From: Prinia subflava
Taxonomy: Eukaryota > Chordata > Aves > Passeriformes > Cisticolidae
Length of the DNA stretch: 64,000 nucleotides
NCBI RefSeq assembly: GCF_021018805.1
Contig: NW_026960607.1
Location: 436,501-500,500 of the forward strand
Direction of reading: 5' to 3'
Positions 1 to 10,171 of this stretch are shown piece by piece. Every line of letters starts with the position of its first letter. The first letter of the stretch is position 1. Below the pieces are notes generated by a model. That model did no database searches, was not told where the DNA came from, and saw only the letters and a list, made by a program, of their open reading frames with translations. The translations under genes and the position numbers were made by a program.

Positions 1-1974
1 AATTTGGTGTGGATAATCAGCAAGGTTTCTAGAGCGGCATGATTCTTACAAAGCGGTAACATTACAGTCTGCTTCCCTCTTTCAGCTTCTCACAGCCATT
101 GACCTTCAAGGTTTTTCAAAGTCCTTGCAAGTGCCAAGAAATTAACTAAAACTGCACAGGATTTTGACAGTCTCAGGAAAAACAAGTGAACTAGGGCTGA
201 GAAGTTCTCTTCCTGTTAGAGAAAGTATGTTTTAGACAAAAAAGAAAATCTTTGGTCTTCACATCCTTCTTAAGTACTCAGTAAATGCTTTTAAGGCATA
301 GATTTAACATCATGGATATGATTTTGATTTACTGTTAAAAATACTTGGGTTTATGCAGAGATTATATTAATAATGTTGTGAAAAGGATGAATACCTGAAT
401 CACAAGCTCCTCCTCTTAGACCCTCTTGACTGAGTTAAGGATTGTCCAGCTGGCCAGAGAAATTACACATCTCCTGATCCCAGTCCTCCAAGGACACCCA
501 TGCATACATGTGAAAGACGGTGAAGGAAGATGACAGTAGCAGTCACAGCAATCTGATCCAGCCTGACTTCTACTGATAAATTCCTTACCTCTCAGCACAC
601 ATTAATCTCATAAAGCGTGGGCAACAGGACCAAAAAGAAGAAACTTTAACAAAGGAATTCATTATTGCCAAGAAGTAGCAAACAGTAAGACACATATAAA
701 TTGGAGTTTTTTTGAACATCTGTAACTGATTGCTTAAAAAGAAGAATTAAGGATTGCTAGTACCAGAGAAAGTTATTTAAAAATCTCACTATGAGGTAAT
801 TTACCTTTCTCAAAAGAAATTCTGAGGAATAGTAGAGGTACCTATGTTTAGAAGTTTATGGTCCAGTCTTGTCCACTGGGAATATGCAGACTAGTGTCTG
901 ACCTTACCAAATGTTTTGGTCAAAGTTTCAACTTCATCCTCTGGTTTCAAATATGAAAGTTAATTTTCTGACAGCCCCAAAAACATCTCCCCAAAAAATC
1001 AAAGAAGGCTGGAACTCACAGTACAGATATTCCTATGTTTTTTAAAAAAGTAGCACGATACACTGGAAGAGTAAAGCCTTCTTTATATATCCTAATGAAC
1101 TGAGAGGAAAGAGCCCTCTACATGTGACCTATCCATGGAGTGAAGTTGCTGTGGTTCTTGGGGGCAAAGGCCACAGCAATTTTTCAGTGCAACTAAGGAA
1201 GTAATTTCCTCTCCTGGCACTCCTTGTGTTCTCATTTCTTCTGCACAAAACAAACTGTCAAAGCAAGCTTTGCTACATCTCTGCCCTTCAGAGAGGTCAG
1301 AATGCAGAACATTTTAGATCACAGGTGGAGATTTGCAGCTGGCTGTTTGCTCAGCCCCTGCTCTGGAGTGATGCTCAGATACTGGCTTCTCTTTTGTGGT
1401 CTCTCCCTCCCCTCATCCATCAATAGAGAAACTGTATTTGTCTGCTACTGGTGCCCAGTGATGACAGCACCTACAGAATGTAGAGAACAGCTGAGCAAAA
1501 TCAGTTGTTTTAAAAGGAAAGTATCCAGGCCTTGCTTGTCACATTTCACATGTGAGCAAACCTAACTCCATCTGCACACAATTGTCCTTGTAAGGACAGG
1601 AGGAGGTATACCAGTAGATATGCAAAAAACCCCAGGCAGTGACTTCAGACCTCATTTTTACTAAGCTGATTCTCTGAATCTAAAATCTTCTGCGACATGC
1701 AGTAATGAGTGCTACATACTTTTTTCCTCATTCTTGTACTCATTGTTCATACATCATATACCCTGTACACACAAAGTTGCAATGAGTTACAAAAGCAACA
1801 GTGATAGTTCTAAGACATTACAGTTTCTCATTTTAATGGATAGTTCAGGGATTGTTTCAACCACTGTGAACTTCCTTAATAACACTACTTACCATCAGGT
1901 TTACTCTGATTTAATAATTTTAATTTCCCACAATCTAAAATGTTAGATTCATTTTAATTTGATCTATTCCTCAC
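1..1974 (-). other. Intron sequence 3' of GALNTL6-like exon at 1975-2196
   Basis: This is AT-rich sequence directly after the donor site GTGAGG that closes the exon at 1975. I see no splice-flanked family exon, no RNA gene and no clear repeat in it. The open frames present are short and without recognisable domains. The lectin-domain exons expected next in the transcript must lie to the left of the window. Confidence 0.6.
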
Positions 1975-2196
1975 CTCCCCCCAGGCAGCAGGTGGAGGCT
2001 CCACAGGAGGGTAGTATTTGGGGACATCCCAAGCCACTGCAGCCATGAACCACTTGAAATCTTTACACTTAAGGTGCCTGCGCAGCTCCCTCTGGGCAGA
2101 GATGTCACCAGTCGAGAGATGTCTGTACTCAGGCCGCCGCTGGTAAATGTACTCTGCAAACTCATCCATCCATGTCTCGGCCACTCGCTTCAGGTT
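1975..2196 (-). CDS. GALNTL6: GALNTL6-like exon: catalytic-to-lectin linker (74 codons)
   Basis: This exon encodes 74 residues of a Golgi polypeptide N-acetylgalactosaminyltransferase, the enzyme family that starts mucin-type O-glycosylation by adding GalNAc to Ser/Thr. The peptide opens [18 protein letters not shown] and contains [11 protein letters not shown] and [18 protein letters not shown], hallmarks of the GALNT10/GALNTL6 branch. It lies after the catalytic core and before the ricin-type lectin domain. The exon is 222 bp, phase 0 at both ends. The acceptor follows a T-rich stretch and ends AAG (2199-2197); the donor is GTGAGG from 1974. It continues in phase from the exon at 23596. STGDISAQ and [11 protein letters not shown] fit my recollection of GALNTL6 better than GALNT10; that assignment is from memory, while the family assignment is firm. 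Confidence 0.85.
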
Positions 2197-3967
2197 CTTC
2201 ATGGCACAAAAAAGACTAAATATTAATTTCTTCAATGTTTTGAGTGAATGATATTCATATTTTAAAATGCTAACTAAAAATAATTTAAAAAATTGTAAAC
2301 AAAATAAAACAAGGAATCAGCATTCCACACAATTTTTAAGCTTAGCTGGTCTCATTTCTCAGTCTTAAAACCTGGAAAAGTTCCAGTAACTGTATGCTAT
2401 CTTCATTACAGTGTTGAGCAAACGCTAAAGAGTATTAAGTACCCTGCTTTCCTACTGGCTCTGTGAGAGACAGTCTTCTGTCTGCTGAGCATCTTATTTT
2501 CCTTCACATTCTTTATGCATATTCTTCATATGGGCTTTTGATTAATGATGGATGTTGAACAGAAATTTCCTTTCAGCTGCTTACATTGGTCCCTGTTTTT
2601 TCCCTTTAGTTCAGACCCGCTAATGTGGAAGAGTGGTTCAAATCCTTCCTTATGATGTATTTCACTTTGCATTTGAAAGGCATCTGAATTTCAATCTGTC
2701 ATGATACTGCTTAGTCACCAAGCAATTCCTACCTAAATTTTAGGGTCAGGTCTTACAAGTGAATGTTTGAGGACAAGTAGCCCTGAAGGGGAGTTGATCT
2801 GAAGAAAAAGACCTCCTGGGGTTAGGAGCCACAACAACCTGTGGCTTTCTGCATTCATTCATCCTGTCAACATATCTAAGACTATTTAGGTTCCATGAAA
2901 CCCAGTTCTGGATGTGTTCCACAAAGTTAATTTCTGTTGGCATTTTATAAGAAACAGAATTACCCATTTTGCTGCCTAAGAATTTATTCAAGTTATAATT
3001 AATTAAATTAGCTGCCCCAAATTATACAAAAAACAAATACTATTGCAAAGAAAAAATCTGGTCAGACTGAAGAGATGTATTTTATTGTTATTTACCACCA
3101 AGAAGGGGCATTTTTTCTGTATTTTTGTTTGTTTTTAAAATTCCTCCTGCAATTCAATCCACACAAATTTATATGCAGATTTATAGTGGAGTATGGGCTT
3201 GGCGTACTCTGTATTGCTGCAGCTGCCCAATAACCTTTTATCCCACCAACAAAACAACATCTCGGTGGATAACATTCAGACACTTAGGGTGTTGTTATTG
3301 CTTTGTTTGTAAAAACAAGATAAACAAGTTTTATAATATTCTTTTTATAGAACACTAACTGCAAAATGCTGAGATTCACTCTGTAATAACCTGGAGGACA
3401 ACATACATCTGATTATCATCAACATAAGGTAATGTTTCTTTTCAGAACATTCTCTACATCTAGGTAAGCCGGATTCATACTCTGACTTGCCTTCAAGATT
3501 CACTGGAAAATTCTTTTCTTGAATTTTGTTAATCCACGTAAACTAAATGTCCCTGAACTAATAAGGCTTATTGAATACAAAGACAGCGGGACACAGAACA
3601 AAGGAAGTACTTTTAGCTGACACTGCAAGATAAGTTTCTGTGTGCTTTCTGTGAAGCAAGTATGTTAAACCTGCAGGGATAAAGCAAGTAACATTAAAGC
3701 AGTATAAGAATTCACAACACACATATCATTATTCAAAAAATGGCTTGTGCCCCACATCAGTTTGACTTGTGTTGCAATTTCATGAAGACCTAAATAATTT
3801 TTACCAGAAATTAGAATTCAAGAATAGGAACTGGGTAGGACAATGAAAACCAGGAAAAAGTCAAGAATATCATCTAAATGACAATCTCACCTTTCTGGCA
3901 GAAAACCTGTAACACAGAAATTTTCTGACAAGTGAAAAATACTATGTGATGAGATTTTGTACATGAG

Positions 3968-4000
<33 letters not shown>

Positions 4001-5977
4001 AAAAGATTAGGAACATTAAACAAAAAGCCCAAATAATGAAAATACGTGTGATTTCTTGCATATCTTTCACTGCAATGCTGCATACCTCATTTACTACAAT
4101 GCAAATGCAGTTTAGGACTGTTCTATAATATAGTTTTTTGCAATCACTTAATCTGATAGGCTATTTTTGTATTTAAAAACAATATTATAAAAAGAGCCAT
4201 ACAGTAAAAGTACAGTAAAAAAAATCTCTTAGGAAAGAAAAATTCTAGTTAAGTCTTGCACCACCCCACCAATATTAAGAGTAGTCTCTGACAGACTTTT
4301 TACTTTAGTTACTTGGCTGCACTCAAAGGACTGCATTCAGCTTTAGATGATTGTTACTGATAAAACATGAGTCCAACAAAAATCTTGACATTATACCTGG
4401 TCACTAACTCAAAATTCTAATTCAGCAGTCAAAAACTTTTTATTTTCCAATAACACCTTTATAACTGTCTAGGTTTCCTGTGTGTTTGTGTGTAAACCCA
4501 CCAAACATTGTATTAAAGAGTCAGTTCTTCCCACCATTCCCCAAGTATCATTTTGGACAAATATATTTAAAACTTTCCTTCCCTTTTCTTCCAAGACCAT
4601 ACTTTCCATCATATGCTAAAAATCACCTGTAATGAACTTGTATATTATCCTTACTATGTTTACACACTAATGTCATAAACCAAACCTTTATGAGGCAGCC
4701 CTTTGAATTTCAATAGTTTTGTTTTTAAAAATTTAAACTCTTGATTTGCTAGCTCTAAATCTCCAGACTACTTATGAACATGACCAAAAGGAACACTGTG
4801 TTCTGTAGTAGTGCGAAGTTGTTTCTGAGGCAAGCACTCAGCATCTAAACAATTTAGTTTTAAAGAGGTTTGTTGACCTCAGTTAGTCTGGGTTATCATT
4901 TCTCATCTTTATTACCACTATACAAGCTCAGAAATCACCATACTTCCTTTTAACATAAATGTGTCCAGGCTAGTAGTAAAACTCCCCATACTTGAACGCA
5001 GTCAGGAAGAGCTGCTGTACTGAAAGCTGGTTTGGTGCAACCTTGCACAGAAAAGGCAAACATCATTTATGTTCTTATTTAGAATGCATTAACCCAGCAT
5101 GTTCCTGGAGCAAAAATACAGGCTGTCCAAGATGAGATGGGTGAACTTGTAAGGTGAAAATCCCCATTCTGTGGCTGTCTAGCAGCATGATAAATTGCAG
5201 ACAACCTCTTAGGATTGTAACTCTTCCCTGCAAATTATGGCAGGGAGCTGCAGGGCTTTTACTCATCCCATCTGAGGAACAAAATCAAAATGAGAGCCCT
5301 CATCTCTGAGCACTTTAGGCCTACCAATCAAACGACTTACTGCAAGGTAAGGATGTGATTTCAAGTCCTTTACAAGTCTTCCAGAGTTGCCATTCCCATA
5401 ATCTGCGTGGATGTCTGACATAGTGGATGGAGGAAGGAGAATGGTCACTTCCTCCTTGCCTGACACTTAGGTGAGGCTAGATACAATCTGAGCATGTCAT
5501 AAAAGCCCCACAAGTGGGAATGGTTTTGAATAGCTACCCAATCTTAAAAGAATCTAGCTGTAAACCAGGCTTTAAGCAGTTTGACTTTGATATGATTTTA
5601 CTCTGTGTGTGCCTGCTGCCACAGAACTTGCATATCAAAGAACTTTAAGAGCCTACCACATTAGGTCGCGTTTTGTGAACGTCTTACAGCATCATTTAAG
5701 CACTCATTTCATTTTCATCATCATGAGACAGTAAAGTTTCACAGTGAAACTAATCTTCAAATAATTTAGAGTCAACAGGAATTAGATTTTGAATCTTGAT
5801 TTCTGTCTCCTGTTACTATTTAGGTAATCTTCTACAGAAAACTCTAAATGCCAGTTTCTCCAATGGCATCAAATATGACTATAGGAAGAATCAGTTTTGG
5901 GATGTCTTTGTGGTAGATCACTTGCTTGGATTCAATATGAAAATCTCATGTAAATGCATGTGGAAAGGAAAATGAAA

Positions 5978-6615
5978 AATAGAATCATAGAATCATTTAG
6001 ATTCTAACTGACCTTGTTAGCGTAGGAAAACATAACCACACAAAGGTGATCATATGCGGTTCTTTATTTGAGCGCTCGGGACACAGGGGCATGGAATGCC
6101 CAAATCTTGTGCCCAAGAATACAGAGTTGCTTTGTGATTTTATAGCTTCAAGTTATACATATGTTAACTAACATCCACCCCTAGATACTGGTTATCCTAT
6201 TTCTTAGTTACTATCTTAAATCATACCTATGCTTTACCCTGAGTTATACTTGATTTGGTTAAAACAAAGCTTCTCAATTATCTCCTGGGCTGGAGTCACA
6301 CTTGATTCCATTAAAACAATAGTATGAGGCTGGTTGCAGAAAGTTGACGTTTTTTCCAAGGCCAGGCTGCATCAGGTTTCAAACCGTGCATCTTCTACCT
6401 TCCCCCCACCACCCACAGTTAGCTTATACAGAAATTATTATTTTTAACTCTCCACTATCAACCTCAAAGACCACTGAGTCCAACTGTTGACCCAGCACTG
6501 CCAAGTCCACCACTAAACCATGTCCCTAAGTGTCACATCTACATGTCTTTGAAATACCTCCAGGGATGGTGACTCAACCACTTCCCCGGGCAGCCTGTTT
6601 CAATGCTTGAGAACA
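5978..6615 (-). repeat. CR1 LINE 3' fragment, split by a solo LTR
   Basis: The left part (5978-6014) has the CR1 3' tail AGAATCATAGAATCAT followed by a diverged start of the 3' UTR. The text resumes at 6465 with the CR1 phrases for 'ccactgagtccaactgttgacccagcactg' (read in pieces) and 'ctccagggatggtgactcaa'. The tail on the left puts the element on the minus strand. It is severely 5' truncated and fades out near 6615. Confidence 0.85.
6015..6460 (-). mobile_element. Solo LTR (ERV1-like) inside CR1
   Basis: This 446-bp block begins TGTTAGCG and ends CACTATCA on the plus strand, so both ends carry TG...CA. It is flanked by the direct repeat ACCT (6011-6014 and 6461-6464), a 4-bp target duplication as made by gammaretrovirus-like elements. 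AATAAA on the minus strand (6063-6068) gives the orientation. No internal retroviral sequence remains, so this is a recombined solo LTR. Family name unknown. Confidence 0.75.
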
Positions 6616-7240
6616 TGTCTCTACAGCTGAAAATGGTGTAGCTTAGCTTGGTTGACAAATTCATTGCAAGGCTACAGATGTCCAGATTGGTTACTCTTAA
6701 TAGAAAAAAAAAAGGAGGAAAATGAAATAAAAACAATTAAATAAGAATCAATTAATTATTAATTAGTTATATGAATTGACACACAAAATAAAGAAGTCAT
6801 TGGGACTCTAAGTGGACATCTGAGGAGTGTCTCAGGACCTCTCCAAGAAGACCAATGACAATTTGTTCTCTCTTTTGTCATCTTCACTGAAAAATTTCTG
6901 TATGAGAATGAGTAAGGCCCAGTGGTATTTCAGTGGATGCATATTTCTATATGTTAGGTTTTAACAGCAGTTGCAAAGAAACTGTGTGATGAATACAACA
7001 GTGACAGCAATCACACTGAGTCATCAGCTGTCATCAGTTGCTCATTTATGCATTCCTGATATAATTTTAATCACTATTACAATTTTACCCTCTGGTAAAT
7101 TCTTTACCACCGGGCTTACATTTAGACACGTTTTATTTAGGTTTATATGAACTCACACATTTAAGACTGTGATTTTGCTTTATATTTTTACTCAACAGTA
7201 GTCTGCAAGACAGTAAGTTACAATGTCACTGATATATGGA

Positions 7241-7855
7241 TGTCGAGGTTTAACCTCAGCTGACAGGTGGTGTGAGACGCAGAAAAGGCCTTGACCCAGT
7301 GCAAGCCCTGCTCAGCAGTAAGGAAAACATCTCTACATTGATAAGTTTCCAGCACTGTTGGGGGTTAGATTTGCTTCTTTTTCACTTACAGAATTTTTTC
7401 CCAGAAGTTGCTAGAGAACTTAACGACAGTGCTTAACCAAAACAAATAAAGTGGTCAAAGGAGATGGCAGCACAAGGCTACACCTATTGTTTTTAGGTCT
7501 CCAGGAGCTTCTCTCAGGGAGGGGAGATAATGCGAGCTTTGGGAAAGGTAAAAGACAGAGCTGGAGAGGCAGTTGCTCTCTCTTGCTCTCGGCATTGGGG
7601 AGGACAGTCAGGCTGACGCTCGCTGCAGGAAGAGTTCACGGTCATCACTCTGTCTCGTCCTGGGAAGTCTACCATCATTTGGTCATGTACCCAGGAATCC
7701 TGAGCTCGCCTTCTCTGGCCCTGCCCCCACCGCCGCTGCTCCTTTGGAACTTTGAGGTTTTCCTGCTACTCTATAGCCCTGCACTGCCCTGTCCTGCCAG
7801 GACATCCCTGCCGCTGGAGGGAATATTACTGTTTACTTGACAAGAATAACACAAC
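7241..7855. repeat. Probable ERVL-like LTR remnant(s)
   Basis: The stretch opens with TGTCGAGGTTTAACC, like common avian ERVL LTR starts, and contains 'aaaacatctct' and a later CG-richer part (7550-7760) with 'gtcaggctgacgctcgctgc'. These resemble widespread avian LTR sequence as I remember it. The boundaries and unity are uncertain; it could be two fragments. The long plus-strand frame at 7451-7840 has no domain and is probably a by-product of the GC-rich composition. Confidence 0.45.
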
Positions 7856-8042
7856 AATCTTGGTAACAACTGATATTAGTCAGTTAATATTAGTCAATCT
7901 CTTTTTCTTCCTGGTAGAAGTCTAGTGGGATTATTTTCACCTCACATCATTTTACTATTTAAAATTTTTCTATTTTTATTTTGTGAAGCACATTACTGTT
8001 TCTACTTCAAAATAGGTGCCCTGTTTACCTCTAAAAGCAGCT

Positions 8043-8048
8043 GTATAT
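8043..8048. repeat. Target-site duplication, left copy (GTATAT)
   Basis: GTATAT directly abuts the left LTR and is repeated at 16762-16767 directly after the right LTR. Six base pairs is the size produced by alpha- and betaretroviral integrases. Both copies are unchanged, which shows the two LTRs belong to one insertion. Confidence 0.85.
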
Positions 8049-8603
8049 TCCGTCGGTGTGCTCACAGAGAGCCAACGGGCTCTGTCGCCGCTGGCCCAGA
8101 CACAGCGACAGGTGTCGTAGGGGGGTCAGTCTGCGAGCAACGCAAGCAGTACTGACTCCTGTGGGTTCTTTGCCTGGCAGAGGCTTATGCGAGCGATGGA
8201 GATTCGACAGGCAGTGGAAAGAAAGGAGGAAACAATTTCAGACGAACAGAGGGTTTATTGCAAACACCTCCTCAGCCCGAAACTGTTCGGGGGGAGAGGG
8301 GTGTGGGGGGTTTTTGTCCGAAGGATTCAGAGGGGGGGCAAAGGGGGTGGCCAGCCACTGCCAGCCAACCGGGGCAGGTTGCCAGGGGATACAGGTGTAA
8401 TAGAACATCACTTGGACCAATCAGGGGAAAATAGGAGGGATTTACAAAGGCGGGAGAAATGACAGGCAGCTAACCGTGTGTCGCATGACAGGTGCCGGAG
8501 TCATGTGAGTTAAACAAAGGAACAATCGAGGGGTGGGGTACAGGGAACCCAACAAGTACAAAAGTATAGAAAGCCTAACCGATTAAATTAACACACTGCC
8601 ACA
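8049..8603 (-). repeat. 3' LTR of the provirus
   Basis: This 555-bp repeat reads TGTGGCAGTG at its U3 start on the minus strand and is the partner of 16207-16761. It holds AATAAA (minus strand, plus coordinates 8254-8259) and an inverted CCAAT box (CCAAT at 8417-8421 on the plus strand). I do not see a convincing TATA box. Its U5 end reads CGACGGA, so it lacks the usual terminal CA. Confidence 0.95.
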
Positions 8604-8621
8604 TCTCCCCGTTTTCTTTTT
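8604..8621 (-). promoter_or_regulatory. Polypurine tract (plus-strand primer)
   Basis: On the minus strand an uninterrupted purine stretch apart from one C, with A-rich then GGGGAGA sequence, ends exactly where the 3' LTR begins with TGTGGC. This is the expected place for the primer of plus-strand DNA synthesis. The 84 bases from the env stop to this tract show no other feature. Confidence 0.85.
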
Positions 8622-8705
8622 ACTAAAAGAACAGAAATGAGGGGGGTCTGGCAGACGCTCAGAGTCCAGGTAACATTTGGCGAATCGAGGTTGTTGAGCT
8701 GGCCA

Positions 8706-10046
8706 CTAATCGTCTGCGAGGCTTTCACCGTCACTTTCTTCTTCAAGCTCCTTTTCAAGCTCCTTCAACTCGTCTTCAGGAGCCGTGGCCTTGGCAACCC
8801 AAGCAGCAGCCAGAGAGGGGGTAGATGTGGAACTTAAAACTAATTTAATTAACGATCTCCTGATTAGTCCGAAAGCAAGACAAACAATTAAAATAATAAA
8901 CAAAATCAACAGACATGTTTTTAAAATGGACCTGGCCCATCCAGATAAACCCCAACCTTTAAAAATGTTGCTCATCCAATCACCTGTCTCTCTTTTGACG
9001 TCACTGATCATATCTTGCATCTGTGTAATGAGTTTTCGAGTGCTCTCAGCCCGAGTCGACAGATTAAAACAACATAGACCCTCAAACTCCTCATACGTGT
9101 GATCGTGGAGAAGTATGATGTAGTCTATGGCTGCCAGATTTTGGAGGGAAGCTTGCCTCATTATTTCCTCGTCCTCCAGGAGGTTGAATAGGGTTTTGGA
9201 GGTTAAATTTGCTTGTTTCGCCACCCAACATTTTAAATGTCCCAATTCCCCCACGGCCTTAGCAAAGGAGACCCATGGGGCAAAATTTGTGATTGCGACC
9301 TCTTTAGTTTTGTTCCAATGAATAATTTCCGAATCGCAATCCGGGTCTAATTTTCTAAGGTCTCTTTTGGAAACTGCCAATCCATGTGCACCACTTTGTT
9401 TCTTTTGCTTTTCTTTCCAATCCGTAATTTGCATCTTGTTGGGTGTGAACAGCCCTACCTTTCCTAGGGTGCACGGACCTCCAGAAAGACGAGAGGGGAT
9501 ACCTGCCCAAGCCCGATCTCTGCAGATCAGAAAGACTCCCTCGGGTAACTTTTTGGGGTGGTTGTGAATTTGAGGGGGAAGAACTCCCTTGGCCAACTTC
9601 TTGCACCACGAGTGGGCTCTGTCTAGCACTTTAGATTGAAAAGCGTGCTTGGTGCGGTTGTCTAAAGTGTCGGCCGAATTGGTAATACGAATGCAGGCGG
9701 GAGCTGTAGTTGCTCCAAGGAGCCGCAGCTCTCGGGGTTCCTCTTTCATATCTGGCAGGGAAAGCACAAAATTCTTCCAGCCAATAAAAGGATTAAATTG
9801 GGAGGTCTTACTGATGCAGTGGGCACAATGGAGAAGTCTTTCAGGCATTTCCCACTGTCTAAAGGGAATCCCCATGAGGCATGTGGACATCGGGTCTGAG
9901 GCTGATGCTTGATTGAGACAGATGTGATCCCGTCCCATAGATTCTGCGAGCAGAGCCCACACGTTGGCTCGCGACTGTGGGACGGTCCAAGCTTGGGTGA
10001 ATGTTAGCAGCTTGGTCAGAAAGAGCACGGTCGGGAGGCTTAGCAT
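8706..10046 (-). CDS. env: Envelope glycoprotein, alpharetrovirus-like (446 aa)
   Basis: The frame is open throughout. The start is the first ATG (10046), 13 bases after a splice acceptor; residues 1-20 (MLSLPTVLFLTKLL...) look like a signal peptide. The surface subunit is short (about 208 aa) and holds a CAHC motif at 74-77. Its likely border is VSKR at 225-228, a poor furin site without Arg at P4. In the transmembrane subunit, Cys 237 and Cys 273 lie 36 residues apart, as in the internal fusion loop of alpharetroviral Env. An immunosuppressive-domain-like segment (LQNLAAIDYIILL, about 301-313) precedes Y-X6-CC (318, 325-326), where Tyr stands for the first Cys of CX6CC; CCFNLS follows. The membrane span is about 373-395, with an acidic tail (ELEKELEEE). 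In life it would mediate entry; this copy probably is impaired. Function is inferred. Confidence 0.9.
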   Translation of the reverse strand: MLSLPTVLFLTKLLTFTQAWTVPQSRANVWALLAESMGRDHICLNQASASDPMSTCLMGIPFRQWEMPERLLHCAHCISKTSQFNPFIGWKNFVLSLPDMKEEPRELRLLGATTAPACIRITNSADTLDNRTKHAFQSKVLDRAHSWCKKLAKGVLPPQIHNHPKKLPEGVFLICRDRAWAGIPSRLSGGPCTLGKVGLFTPNKMQITDWKEKQKKQSGAHGLAVSKRDLRKLDPDCDSEIIHWNKTKEVAITNFAPWVSFAKAVGELGHLKCWVAKQANLTSKTLFNLLEDEEIMRQASLQNLAAIDYIILLHDHTYEEFEGLCCFNLSTRAESTRKLITQMQDMISDVKRETGDWMSNIFKGWGLSGWARSILKTCLLILFIILIVCLAFGLIRRSLIKLVLSSTSTPSLAAAWVAKATAPEDELKELEKELEEESDGESLADD

Positions 10047-10058
10047 CTTGGGTCCGGG

Positions 10059-10080
10059 TCTGAAAAACAAAACTGGGGGG
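10059..10080 (-). promoter_or_regulatory. Candidate env splice acceptor
   Basis: On the minus strand the sequence AGTTTTGTTTTTCAG ends at 10060, a pyrimidine-rich tract plus CAG, and the env ATG follows 13 bases later. No ATG lies between. This fits the subgenomic env mRNA expected for a simple retrovirus, spliced from a leader donor. Confidence 0.7.
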
Positions 10081-10171
10081 CCAAAAATTATTAATTTGGG
10101 TCACAGAAATAGGTAAAGGACAGGTCATGGTCCCATTCCCACAGGATGGGAAGAGAGGGTCTGGAGGAGAC

